From Acidimicrobiales bacterium (GTDB lineage Bacteria > Actinomycetota > Acidimicrobiia > Acidimicrobiales > Ilumatobacteraceae), in the NCBI GenBank assembly GCA_947465505.1, contig CANIBN010000007.1:1-32443 (forward strand): a DNA stretch of 32,443 nucleotides. The letters are read 5' to 3'. Below the pieces are notes generated by a model. The model worked only from the letters and a program-made list of their open reading frames with translations, had not been told where the DNA came from and made no database searches. Shown piece after piece: positions 22,821-30,299 of this stretch. The position numbers and the translations under genes were made by a program. Numbering within the stretch: position 1 is the stretch's first letter; every line of letters begins with the position of its first letter.

Positions 22821-23498
22821 CTAGCGACCGCGCAACATGTCGCTGAGTCCCGACCCTGCATACGCGATGAGTCGCTTGAGAGCCCACAGCACCAGCAGGC
22901 CCAGAGCGACGCCCGCCACCGGCTTGAGTATCGCCATGGCGATGCCCCGACGGTCGTCAAGGAATGCCGTGAGCACACCGGTGTCGATGGCGCTGCCGTC
23001 GTCATTGCGCACCACGATGGGATCCGACAGCGATGGGCACGCGGGCCCAAAGTCGTCCACGCCAACAACCTGGTCTCCACCAAGCACGGGCAATGGCTGA
23101 CGCACCTTGGAGCGGAATGCGTTATCGGGCGTGTGTTCTGCCGCAATCAGATAGTTCTCGTTGAAGGCAAGAAAGCGAACGTCTGCTCCGATGCGAACGT
23201 CGACAGCCCGCCCTTCGCGCAGCAGTTCCTTCGGGTCCGACCGGATGACCGTGACGATGAAACGACCGGTACCCGAGGTTGCGTCGATGATCCGCCCGAT
23301 GAATACGACGTCAGGCGCCTTGGGCGGCGTGCAATCTGCGGGAAGCGTGGACACCGTGGGGTCCACCGTGGTGGTCGGCCCGGAAGCAACGGAGTCCGAC
23401 GGCGCACCGGGCACCGTGTCGGTTTGGGCAAAGGCCTGTGTTGCACTACCCAGCACCACTGTCCCCGAGAGGACGAGGAGCACCACGAGTCGACGCAC
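22821..23498 (-). CDS. Secreted protein with C-terminal membrane anchor, unknown function
   Basis: A 225-residue protein I do not recognise. It has a signal peptide (about 1-24, ending QAFA-QT), a Thr/Ser/Pro/Val-rich linker, a central beta-rich domain (about 57-150) with cysteines at its start (PADCTPPK) and end (FGPACPSL), and a C-terminal membrane helix at about 190-208 followed by basic residues. It would be an extracytoplasmic domain anchored at its C-terminus. The central part (VVFIGRI...FIVTVIR...VDVRIG) has a pattern like small beta-barrel domains with a disulfide, but this is only suggestive. GTG start; TAGTTT lies six bases upstream directly after a hairpin. Confidence 0.8.
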   Translation of the reverse strand: MRRLVVLLVLSGTVVLGSATQAFAQTDTVPGAPSDSVASGPTTTVDPTVSTLPADCTPPKAPDVVFIGRIIDATSGTGRFIVTVIRSDPKELLREGRAVDVRIGADVRFLAFNENYLIAAEHTPDNAFRSKVRQPLPVLGGDQVVGVDDFGPACPSLSDPIVVRNDDGSAIDTGVLTAFLDDRRGIAMAILKPVAGVALGLLVLWALKRLIAYAGSGLSDMLRGR

Positions 23499-23504
23499 CG
23501 CCCG

Positions 23505-23510
23505 AAACTA
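23505..23510 (-). promoter_or_regulatory. Possible -10 element of the secreted-protein gene (leaderless)
   Basis: TAGTTT on the minus strand, six bases before the GTG at 23498 and one base after the hairpin at 23512-23552. Confidence 0.4.
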
Positions 23511-23511
23511 C

Positions 23512-23552
23512 CCGTGCGTGGGAGTGCGACAGCGTCACACTCCCACGCACGG
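23512..23552 (-). terminator. Perfect 15-bp hairpin after the second crotonase gene
   Basis: CCGTGCGTGGGAGTG (23512-23526) pairs perfectly with CACTCCCACGCACGG (23538-23552) around an 11-base loop. It begins at the base after the crotonase stop codon and has no U-tract, as is common for terminators in high-G+C actinobacteria. Confidence 0.7.
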
Positions 23553-24332
23553 TCACCTGCCCTGGAAGTTGGGGGTGCGCTTCTCGATCCACGCCTGGAT
23601 TGCCTCAGGGGTGTCCTTCGTCGCAAAGTTGATGGTCTGGGCTGCACCCTCGTCCTCAAGGGCCTGCTCGAGCGTCACCGAGGTGTAGTTGTTCAGCAGT
23701 CGCTTGCTCTGCGCAACAGCGATGGGCGCTGCGCCGGCAAGCTTGGCGGCCCAGTCGTCCACGAAGGAATCGATCTCTGCGTCGGCCACGACCCGGTTGA
23801 CGAGATTGATGCGCTCTGCTTCACGCGCATCGATGATGTCGGCGAACAGTGCGAGTTCCTTGGCGCGGTGCAGGCCCACCCGCCGCGGCAGCAGCCAGGA
23901 GGCCCCGCCATCGAGCGTCAGTCCACGCTTTGCGAAGATCTCGCTGAAGCGTGCGGTGTCGGATGCAACGATAAGGTCGCAGCACATCGCGAACGACATG
24001 CCAACGCCCACTGCGACACCGCGCACCTTGGCGATCGTCGGCTGGGGCAAGTGATAGATCGCGAGGATCACATCGCGTACGTCACGCATGGCGAACAACT
24101 GGTGGCGCGGCTTCTCGTCGATGGCCCCTCCGCCCGATAGGTCCGCTCCGGAGCAGAAGTCGCCGGCAGCACCGGTGAGCACCACACAACGGTCGTCGGG
24201 GTTCCCGCCGATCTCCTTGAGCGTGTTGAACAACTCGGTCCACATCGTGCGGTTGACGGCATTCTTGCGCTCGGGCCGGTTCAGGGTGATGGTGACGACT
24301 CCCTGATTGCGTTCGACCTTGATGGTTTCCAT
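23553..24332 (-). CDS. Enoyl-CoA hydratase/isomerase family protein
   Basis: A 259-residue crotonase-fold enzyme. Oxyanion-hole elements are FCSGADLSGGG (about 58-68) and VRGVAVGVGMSFAMCCDL; further family elements are FAKRGLTLDGGASWLLPRRVG and the C-terminal EAIQAWIEKRTPNFQGR, which is common in 2-(1,2-epoxy-1,2-dihydrophenyl)acetyl-CoA isomerase-like and general EchA proteins. The aspartate in LTLDGG rather than glutamate suggests isomerase or other activity rather than classical hydratase, but this is weak. ATG at 24332 has AGGGGAT six bases upstream. Divergent from the small membrane peptide gene; a hairpin follows the stop. Confidence 0.88.
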   Translation of the reverse strand: METIKVERNQGVVTITLNRPERKNAVNRTMWTELFNTLKEIGGNPDDRCVVLTGAAGDFCSGADLSGGGAIDEKPRHQLFAMRDVRDVILAIYHLPQPTIAKVRGVAVGVGMSFAMCCDLIVASDTARFSEIFAKRGLTLDGGASWLLPRRVGLHRAKELALFADIIDAREAERINLVNRVVADAEIDSFVDDWAAKLAGAAPIAVAQSKRLLNNYTSVTLEQALEDEGAAQTINFATKDTPEAIQAWIEKRTPNFQGR

Positions 24333-24366
24333 GGCGATCCCCTTCGCTCGTGCGGTATTCCCCGAC

Positions 24367-24372
24367 GATAAT
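24367..24372 (+). promoter_or_regulatory. Predicted promoter of the 36-residue membrane peptide
   Basis: GATAAT, six bases before the ATG at 24379, with a weak -35 TTCGCT at 24343-24348 (18-base spacer). The arrangement is leaderless. Confidence 0.5.
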
Positions 24373-24378
24373 GAGTTC

Positions 24379-24489
24379 ATGGGCTACAACCCGTACCGGA
24401 AGAAGGTCGTGAAACCGGGCGACAAGTGGATCTTCGTCGCTATCGCCCTCGTGGCGGTCGGCCTCATCCTCTGGGGGTTTCTCGGCTGA
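24379..24489 (+). CDS. 36-residue single-pass membrane peptide
   Basis: A very small gene. The product starts MGYNPYRKKVVKPGDKW (cytoplasmic, basic) and has one hydrophobic helix of about 17 residues rich in Ile, Val, Leu and Ala, ending WGFLG. Support for it being real: a good -10 placed exactly for leaderless transcription, a sensible positive-inside topology, a clean stop, and a hairpin right after it (24490-24506). No family name is known to me. The in-frame upstream ATG at 24307 lies in the crotonase gene region on the other strand and is not favoured. Confidence 0.7.
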   Translation: MGYNPYRKKVVKPGDKWIFVAIALVAVGLILWGFLG

Positions 24490-24506
24490 CGGGCGGTCGT
24501 CGCCCG
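24490..24506 (+). terminator. Small hairpin after the membrane peptide gene
   Basis: CGGGCG-GTCGT-CGCCCG, a 6-bp G/C stem starting at the base after the TGA. No U-tract. Confidence 0.5.
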
Positions 24507-24519
24507 CTGGTCCGGCCGC

Positions 24520-24867
24520 CTAAAGCCCTTCCAGCACCTCGACGACGCCGGCCAGCACCGCTGCAACGTCGACCCGAACCTCGATGCCCCGCAGACCCCG
24601 CTCGGCGATCCACGCAATCCCGAGTCTGCGCACGCGAGCAAGTTTCTCCGCACTGACCGCCTCGAACGGGTGCCCGAACGACGCCGACGATCGAGTCTTC
24701 ACCTCGCAGAACACCACGAGCCGCGGGCCCTTCGCTACGACGAGGTCGAGTTCACCCATACGGCCGTTACGCCAGTTGCGATCAAGCACCGTGTAGCCAC
24801 GCGCCACATACCAACGGGCCACGAGTTCCTCGCCGTATGCACCCCGAGCCTGATTGGCCCGGCCCAC
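24520..24867 (-). CDS. yraN: UPF0102/YraN family nuclease-fold protein
   Basis: A 115-residue protein of the YraN family, predicted from its fold to be a restriction-endonuclease-like nuclease; the biological role is not established. Visible core motifs are GAYGEELVARWYVARGY, then GELDLVV (acidic residue) and FCEVKTRSSASFG (E-x-K). GTG start at 24867 lies four bases after the DUF2469 stop. In many bacteria yraN follows rplS and rnhB; rnhB and lepB are missing here. It is the last gene of the minus-strand ribosomal cluster. Confidence 0.93.
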   Translation of the reverse strand: MGRANQARGAYGEELVARWYVARGYTVLDRNWRNGRMGELDLVVAKGPRLVVFCEVKTRSSASFGHPFEAVSAEKLARVRRLGIAWIAERGLRGIEVRVDVAAVLAGVVEVLEGL

Positions 24868-24871
24868 GGGA

Positions 24872-25165
24872 CTAGATCTCCTTGGGAGGAAGTTCTTCCA
24901 CGTTGACGTCCTTGAACGTCAAGACCCGCACGGCCGGCACGAGGCGGCTCTTGCGGTACATGTCCCACACCCACGCATCGGTGAGTCGGACCTCGATGAG
25001 GGGACGCGGTCCGTCGGCAAGCACATTCACCTGCACGTCATTGGCCAAATAGAAGCGACGATCGGTCTCCACGGCATAGCGGAACATGCCCGCAATATCT
25101 TGGTACTCCTGAGCGAGCTGGAGTTCCCGGTCTGCTTCGAAGTTCTCGAGATCGTCGGCGCTCAA
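24872..25165 (-). CDS. DUF2469 family protein
   Basis: A 97-residue protein of unknown function found across actinobacteria between rplS and yraN (for example mycobacterial Rv2901c). It begins SADDLENFEADRELQLAQEY and contains VETDRRFYLAN, DAWVWDMYR and RVLTFKDVNVEEL, all family landmarks. The start is TTG at 25165: a strong AGGAGG lies seven bases upstream and the known relatives begin at this point; the open frame continues upstream into rplS without similarity. It begins 16 bases after the rplS stop codon. Confidence 0.92.
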   Translation of the reverse strand: MSADDLENFEADRELQLAQEYQDIAGMFRYAVETDRRFYLANDVQVNVLADGPRPLIEVRLTDAWVWDMYRKSRLVPAVRVLTFKDVNVEELPPKEI

Positions 25166-25181
25166 CGGGCGCCTCCTGACG

Positions 25182-25529
25182 TCAGTTGTCGCGCTTTTCG
25201 CGGATCTTGGCAGCCTTGCCGGTGCGGTCGCGCAGGTAGTACAGCTTGGCGCGGCGCACGTCGCCACGGCGGACGACCTCGAGCTTGGCGATGATCGGCG
25301 AATGCTTCGGGAAGGTGCGCTCGACACCGATGCCGAAGGACATCTTGCGGACCGTGAAGGCCTCCTGCACGCCGCCGCCGGTGATGGAGATCACGTTGCC
25401 GTGAAACACCTGCACGCGCTCGCGGTTGCCTTCCACGACTCGCACGTGCACCTTCACCTCGTCACCGGGGCCAAAGCTCGGGACGTCGGACTTGATGTAC
25501 TGCTGGTCGACGAAATCGGTGGTCTTCAT
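25182..25529 (-). CDS. rplS: 50S ribosomal protein L19
   Basis: A 115-residue L19 protein at the 30S-50S interface. Landmarks are [44 protein letters not shown] and [23 protein letters not shown] at 25529 matches the family length; the longer open frame upstream is the antisense of trmD. A small hairpin (ACGGC-TTTTT-GCCGC on the minus strand, about 25553-25567) and a GAGGAAG site lie in the 49-base leader. Confidence 0.98.
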   Translation of the reverse strand: MKTTDFVDQQYIKSDVPSFGPGDEVKVHVRVVEGNRERVQVFHGNVISITGGGVQEAFTVRKMSFGIGVERTFPKHSPIIAKLEVVRRGDVRRAKLYYLRDRTGKAAKIREKRDN

Positions 25530-25578
25530 GAGGCAAACGCTTCCTCGAGAGGGGCGGCAAAAAGCCGTAAGGGAACGC

Positions 25579-26313
25579 TCAAGGATACGGGACTGGGGGG
25601 AACTCTTCCAACAGTCGCTGCTCGTTTGTGCTGATTCCGCCCCGAGCCTCGATGAGGTCCGGTCGGTATCGAATCGTGCGGTGCAACCGCTGGGCGAGGC
25701 GCCAGCGCTCGATTCGGGCATGGTCGCCCGAGCGGAGGATCTCCGGCACCGTCCATCCCCGGAAGTCGGCCGGTCGGGTGTACTGGGGTTCCTCCAGGAG
25801 TCCGTCACCGCCGAAACTCTCGGTAACCGGGCTGACAGCATTGCCCATTACGCCCGGGACGAGGCGCGTGACCGCCTCGATAACCAGACACGCCGCCACC
25901 TCTCCCCCGCCCAGCACCACGTCACCGATGCTCAACTCGCCGTCCACGAGGTGCTCGCGGATGCGGTGATCGACACCCTCGTAGCGCCCACAGAGCAGGC
26001 TGAACCCCTCGCCGGCCGCCAGTTCGTGGGCCATCGCCTGGTCGAAACGACGTCCGCCCGGACCGAGCAGGAACAGCGGCCGGGGTGGGCGGGCAGCCTC
26101 GACAGAGGCAACAATCGGCGCGGGACGCATGAGCATCCCTGCTCCCCCGCCAAACGGGGAATCGTCGACCGTTCGGTGCACGTCGGTGGTGTGTTCACGC
26201 AGGTCGTGGCAACGCAGGTCCACCAAACCTGCGCCGCGGGCCTTGCCAAGCAGGGCCTCGGAGCAGAACGTATCCACCAGGGCCGGAAAGATCGTGAACA
26301 CGTCAATCCGCAT
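25579..26313 (-). CDS. trmD: tRNA (guanine-N1)-methyltransferase
   Basis: Makes m1G37 in tRNAs that read CUN, CCN and CGG codons, preventing frameshifts. The 244-residue protein of the SPOUT knot family has [36 protein letters not shown] and the SAM knot [22 protein letters not shown] at 26313 is four bases after the rimM stop. Position between rimM and rplS is the classical order. Confidence 0.98.
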   Translation of the reverse strand: MRIDVFTIFPALVDTFCSEALLGKARGAGLVDLRCHDLREHTTDVHRTVDDSPFGGGAGMLMRPAPIVASVEAARPPRPLFLLGPGGRRFDQAMAHELAAGEGFSLLCGRYEGVDHRIREHLVDGELSIGDVVLGGGEVAACLVIEAVTRLVPGVMGNAVSPVTESFGGDGLLEEPQYTRPADFRGWTVPEILRSGDHARIERWRLAQRLHRTIRYRPDLIEARGGISTNEQRLLEEFPPVPYP

Positions 26314-26317
26314 GGCA

Positions 26318-26791
26318 TCAGTCCTCGTAGACCGCGAACAGTCCCTCGGGCGGGTCGATGGTGGTGACACCGTCGACACAGGAGAGTACGAAGATCGTCG
26401 GCACTAAGGCGCCCGACTCGAGTTCCAGGATGTCGTGTGCCGGGTTCGCCAGCACCCCGACGCAAAGACCGCGTTCGGTGCCGTCGGCCTCCACCACCCG
26501 GGAGCCAATCAGTTCGTGCACCCACACCGCCTCGGGATCGGCGATGGGTTCGGCCTCGAGTTCGGCGTTGGTGAGCGCCTCGGCCGCCGTGCGGTCGGCA
26601 ACACCGTCGAAAAACACCAGCCAACGGTCGGCCTGTGGCTTGGAGGTGCGCACGGTCAACGCTTGACCACGGGCATAAAGCACCGCTCCGGGATCAAGCC
26701 GCTCGGAGCGGTCGGTCACCAGGTCGACGTAGACCTCACCACGCAGTCCGTGGGCCTTGCCGACCCGTCCGACGACGAGCCGGTTGGTCAA
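26318..26791 (-). CDS. rimM: 16S rRNA processing protein RimM
   Basis: Helps mature the 30S head domain. The 157-residue protein has the RimM N-terminal barrel (LVVGRVGKAHGLRGEVYV) and the C-terminal PRC barrel (ELIGSRVVEADG, VPTIFVLSCVD, DPPEGLF). The start is TTG at 26791, overlapping the khpA stop by four bases (TTGA), so it is translationally coupled. No better start is in frame. Confidence 0.96.
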   Translation of the reverse strand: MTNRLVVGRVGKAHGLRGEVYVDLVTDRSERLDPGAVLYARGQALTVRTSKPQADRWLVFFDGVADRTAAEALTNAELEAEPIADPEAVWVHELIGSRVVEADGTERGLCVGVLANPAHDILELESGALVPTIFVLSCVDGVTTIDPPEGLFAVYED

Positions 26792-27051
26792 TCGACGAAA
26801 TCGACGTCGACGTCGACGCCGTCACGGCTTGCAGCCGCTCGCACGAGGGTGCGGATGGCCTGCGCGGTCTTGCCACGCTTGCCGATCACCCGGCCAAGAT
26901 CGTTCGGGCCAACGCGCACCTCGAGGCGTACCCGACCACGGCCGGGCTGACCGTCGACAACCACCGCATCGGGGTCGTCAACGATCGAGCGCACGACGTG
27001 TGCGAGTACTGCCGAGGCGACAGGCGCCGGTACCTGATTGGTATCGGTCAC
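26788..27051 (-). CDS. khpA: KH-domain RNA-binding protein KhpA
   Basis: An 87-residue single-KH protein with the GxxG loop in LGRVIGKRGKTAQAIRTL. It lies between rpsP and rimM, the standard location for this small RNA chaperone-like protein. GTG start at 27051, four bases after the rpsP stop. Acidic C-terminus (DGVDVDVDFVD). Confidence 0.95.
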   Translation of the reverse strand: MTDTNQVPAPVASAVLAHVVRSIVDDPDAVVVDGQPGRGRVRLEVRVGPNDLGRVIGKRGKTAQAIRTLVRAAASRDGVDVDVDFVD

Positions 27052-27055
27052 GGCG

Positions 27056-27328
27056 TTACTTGGCGGAGCGGGCTGCAGCGAATTCGCCCCATGCGCCCGA
27101 GATCTCGAGAAGCTTCTTGACGCGCTCGGTGGGCTGTGCGCCCTCCATGAGCCACTTCACGGTCTTTTCGTTGTTCACGGTGAGCGTCGAGGGCTCCTGG
27201 CGGGGGTTGTAATGCCCGAGGATCTCGATGAAGCGTCCGTCACGGGGCGAACGGCTATCCGTTGCCACGATGCGGTACTGCGGCTGCTTGGTCTTGCCGA
27301 TGCGCGTGAGTCGCAGTTTGACGGCCAT
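27056..27328 (-). CDS. rpsP: 30S ribosomal protein S16
   Basis: A 90-residue S16 protein, beginning [20 protein letters not shown] and containing [16 protein letters not shown] and [12 protein letters not shown], all standard. ATG at 27328 has GAGAGGAAAAG upstream. It follows ffh by 19 bases. Confidence 0.98.
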   Translation of the reverse strand: MAVKLRLTRIGKTKQPQYRIVATDSRSPRDGRFIEILGHYNPRQEPSTLTVNNEKTVKWLMEGAQPTERVKKLLEISGAWGEFAAARSAK

Positions 27329-27347
27329 GTGCGTACTTTTCCTCTCG

Positions 27348-28718
27348 TCAGTTCATGCCCGGGAAGCCGGGCGGCATCATCGGCATACGCCGTTTGCCTT
27401 TTTTGCCTCCGGCCATGCCACCGAATCGCTTCATCATCTTCTGCATTTCGCTGAATTGCTTGACGAGTCGGTTGACTTCACCGGTGCTGGTTCCGCTGCC
27501 GTTGGCTATCCGCAGGCGTCGGCTCCCGTTGATGATCTCTGGTTTGCGGCGCTCATCCGATGTCATCGACCGGATGATTGCCTCTACCCGCTTGAGCTGA
27601 TCGTCCTCAATTTTGGCGCCCTTCAGCTCTTTGGGCATTCCGGGCATCATACCGAGCAGGTTGTTGATTGGGCCCATCTTCTTGACGGCCTGCATCTGCT
27701 CGAGGAAGTCATCGAGGGTGAATTCACCCTCCATGAGCCGGGTGGCTGCGGCCTCGGCCTGTTCCTGGTCGAGGGCCTGTTCGGCCTTCTCAATGAGGCT
27801 GAGCACGTCGCCCATGCCGAGGATCCGGCTCGCCATGCGGTCCGGGTAGAACTGTTCGAAGGCATCAAGCTTCTCGCCGGTGCTCGCAAAGGCGATCGGG
27901 CGGCCGATTACTTCCTTGACGCTGAGAGCGGCGCCACCACGGGCGTCGCCGTCCAACTTCGACAGGATCACGCCGTCAATGGCGAGGGCCTCGTGGAACC
28001 GCTCGGCGGTATCCACGGCGTCCTGACCAGTCATGGCGTCGATCACGAGGAACGTGTAGTGGGGTTCGGTGCTCGCCGAGATCTGGCGCACCTGCTCCAT
28101 GAGTTCCTCATCGATGGCCAGACGACCGGCGGTATCGATAATGAGGACGTCCTTGCCGAGACGACGGGCCTCCTGCAGACCTCGCTGGGCGACGGACACC
28201 GGGTCACCCTTGCCCGAACGAACAATGTCGTCTGCCTCGGAGAACACTGGCACGTCGACCTGACGACCGAGGGTCTTCAGCTGTTCAACGGCGGCTGGGC
28301 GCTGGAGGTCCGCACCGACGAGCAGCGGGTTGCGACCCTGACTCTTGAACCAGCGGGCAAGCTTGCCCGAGGCCGTGGTCTTGCCCGAACCCTGCAGACC
28401 AGCCATGAGGATGACCGTGGGCGGACGGCTCGCATACGTGATCTTGAGGACCTCGCCACCGAGCATGGCGGTGAGTTCCTGGTTGACGATCTTGATGACC
28501 TGCTGGCCAGGGTCGAGTGCCTTGGACAGCTCGATGCCGATGGCCTGCTCACGAATCCGGGCGACTACCGAGCGCACCACGCGCACGTTGACGTCCGCCT
28601 CGAGCAACGCCGTGCGGATCTCGCCGAGCATCTCGTCGACGTCTTCCTCGGTGAGACGGCCCTTGCCGCGAAGGCGCTTGAGGATTCCGTCGAAACGGTC
28701 GGACAGGCGGTCGAACAT
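27348..28718 (-). CDS. ffh: Signal recognition particle protein Ffh
   Basis: GTPase of the signal recognition particle that binds signal sequences and 4.5S RNA. The 456-residue protein has the N domain, the G domain with GLQGSGKTT (107-115), DTAGRL and [10 protein letters not shown], and the methionine-rich M domain ending in [12 protein letters not shown]. The usual ylxM gene is not next to it. ATG at 28718 has no Shine-Dalgarno; TAGCAT lies ten bases before it, right after the terminator-like hairpin of the upstream lipoprotein gene. Confidence 0.98.
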   Translation of the reverse strand: MFDRLSDRFDGILKRLRGKGRLTEEDVDEMLGEIRTALLEADVNVRVVRSVVARIREQAIGIELSKALDPGQQVIKIVNQELTAMLGGEVLKITYASRPPTVILMAGLQGSGKTTASGKLARWFKSQGRNPLLVGADLQRPAAVEQLKTLGRQVDVPVFSEADDIVRSGKGDPVSVAQRGLQEARRLGKDVLIIDTAGRLAIDEELMEQVRQISASTEPHYTFLVIDAMTGQDAVDTAERFHEALAIDGVILSKLDGDARGGAALSVKEVIGRPIAFASTGEKLDAFEQFYPDRMASRILGMGDVLSLIEKAEQALDQEQAEAAATRLMEGEFTLDDFLEQMQAVKKMGPINNLLGMMPGMPKELKGAKIEDDQLKRVEAIIRSMTSDERRKPEIINGSRRLRIANGSGTSTGEVNRLVKQFSEMQKMMKRFGGMAGGKKGKRRMPMMPPGFPGMN

Positions 28719-28734
28719 GAGACCAAAAATGCTA

Positions 28735-28783
28735 CCGCCGAGCCGGTCCTGAGGTGCTCACACCCCAGGGCCAGACTCGGCGG
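28735..28783 (-). terminator. Terminator of the lipoprotein gene, abutting the ffh promoter
   Basis: On the minus strand CCGCCGAG (28776-28783) pairs with CTCGGCGG (28735-28742), with an inner GGTG/CACC stem, followed by TAGCATTTTTGG, which includes a run of five T. The sequence just after the stem (TAGCAT, 28729-28734) fits the ffh -10 element. Confidence 0.65.
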
Positions 28784-28813
28784 TCACGCATCACCCGGCG
28801 CAGATCGTGGAAT

Positions 28814-30262
28814 TCAGTTCTCCTTGGTGGCCTCCGTGCCTGCCGGCGCAGGCGCTGAGGTGACCTCGGGTGCCACCGAGTCCGCTGCCACTGCGGTCTC
28901 GATGGTTGCCGTATCCGTGGGGACCGGCGTGTTGACGGCCGCGAAGTCGAGGTACTCGTCGGCGATGCCGTAGACCGAGTACTGACCGCCCGTCGCATCG
29001 GTGAACACGTAGGACGGGATGAGCCACACGTTGCCATCGGCATCCCAGAGTTGCGAGAGGCCCACCGACACACCGGTCACCGTGACCGTGAAGGTCTCGA
29101 GCAGCGGCTCACTGATCGGTACCGGGTCCACCTGCACCGGGGGCATGGTTCCGGTGACGTCAGACGGTACCGGCTCGGGGGTGAGTCCCGGATCGGCGGC
29201 CGGTTCGGTGGAGGGTGCCTCCGCTCCCCCGACTGAGCCCGAACCCGAATCGCTTGCAGCCATGGCGGGCTCGGCGACGGCGTCGACAGCGGCTCCACGT
29301 GCGGCGATCCCGACCGCTCCACCACCGAAGTAGCCCCACCAATAGCCGTTGGTGTCGTTCAGACGCTCAACTGCCGTGGTGATGCCAACGAGGTCGTACT
29401 GGTCGCCTCGTTGGGGACTTGCAAGAAAGCCGTTCGCCGTGGTGAGCGCTCCCTCGGCGCCGAAGCCGAAGCCCACCGCAAGCTGAGTCTTGATGCCATC
29501 GAGGTTCAGCCAACCGGTGACGTAGGCACCCCACTCATCTGCGTAGGTTTCGAAGGTGTAGGCAGCGGGGTCGAGCCCGAGCGAGGTAAGCAGTGCTTTC
29601 GCCTTTGCCTCAGCCTCAGCCTTGTTCGGAACGTTGGCCGGGGGCTTGGGGGCCTCGCAGGGCCGAACCTCGGGGGCAACGACGGTGGTGTCGGTGGTAC
29701 CTACCGAACCCGTGACGGCAGGGTCGGTGGCTGCAGCGGAGTCGGCCGGGGCAGGCTCGCCCACTGCGATACCGGGCTCAGCGCATCCGACCGCCACCGT
29801 GCTCGACGACCACGACGGCGAGTACCACCAGTTCTGGAGGGCGTCGTTGGTGATCGTGAGGGATGCCTCCCCCTTCGAGGAATCTCCGAGGTACGTGTAG
29901 CCGCCCTGATCCTTCGGGAGGGTCTTCCAGGTACCCGTGAGGCCAAAGGCCTTGGCGAGGGCTGCCTTCTCGGCGTCGGTGGCTACGGCGTCGCCGGCAG
30001 GGAAGTACCACGCCGTGCGGGGACCGGTCGGCTCGACCAGACCCTCACCAGCGACGTAGGTGGTGGGCCGAATGCGCATAGCCGAATCGGCCGCAATGCT
30101 GGCACCAGCAACCTTCTCGGAGTTGCCACCGGCTCGCGCGCCCACCCGAATGGTGGCGGGGGCCTTGGTGGCAACCTTGGTCGTGTCTGCCGCACAGGCT
30201 CCCAAGAGGGCAACCGTTGCGACGACGGGGACAGAGACCTGAAGGATTCTGCGGATCGTCAT
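28814..30262 (-). CDS. Putative lipoprotein of unknown function between ftsY and ffh
   Basis: A 482-residue protein I do not recognise. It starts with a lipoprotein signal (MTIRRILQVSVPVVATVALL) and lipobox L20-G21-A22-C23, so it would be lipid-anchored outside the cell. The body has Trp/Tyr/Gly-rich motifs (NWWYSPSWSS, YWWGYFGGGAVG, a long DAVA/EPAM stretch), a region with two further cysteines, and a C-terminal beta-like domain (LSQLWDADGNVWLIPSYVF) followed by a Thr/Ala/Pro-rich tail. ATG at 30262 is taken because it sets the signal peptide; upstream sequence to 30355 is the ftsY end in another frame. A small hairpin (30276-30289) sits between ftsY and this start. It has its own terminator. 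Confidence 0.8.
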   Translation of the reverse strand: MTIRRILQVSVPVVATVALLGACAADTTKVATKAPATIRVGARAGGNSEKVAGASIAADSAMRIRPTTYVAGEGLVEPTGPRTAWYFPAGDAVATDAEKAALAKAFGLTGTWKTLPKDQGGYTYLGDSSKGEASLTITNDALQNWWYSPSWSSSTVAVGCAEPGIAVGEPAPADSAAATDPAVTGSVGTTDTTVVAPEVRPCEAPKPPANVPNKAEAEAKAKALLTSLGLDPAAYTFETYADEWGAYVTGWLNLDGIKTQLAVGFGFGAEGALTTANGFLASPQRGDQYDLVGITTAVERLNDTNGYWWGYFGGGAVGIAARGAAVDAVAEPAMAASDSGSGSVGGAEAPSTEPAADPGLTPEPVPSDVTGTMPPVQVDPVPISEPLLETFTVTVTGVSVGLSQLWDADGNVWLIPSYVFTDATGGQYSVYGIADEYLDFAAVNTPVPTDTATIETAVAADSVAPEVTSAPAPAGTEATKEN

Positions 30263-30299
30263 GCTCGATGCGACGACCGCTCGGGCGGTTTGGTTCCCG

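Noticed and set aside
22623-24140. Plus-strand open frame of 505 codons crossing rpe, the secreted protein and crotonase 2
   Set aside because: Runs through the conserved rpe end in another frame and antisense through two supported genes.
27228-28973. Plus-strand open frame of 581 codons over ffh
   Set aside because: Antisense shadow of ffh and rpsP; no recognisable motif or start signal.
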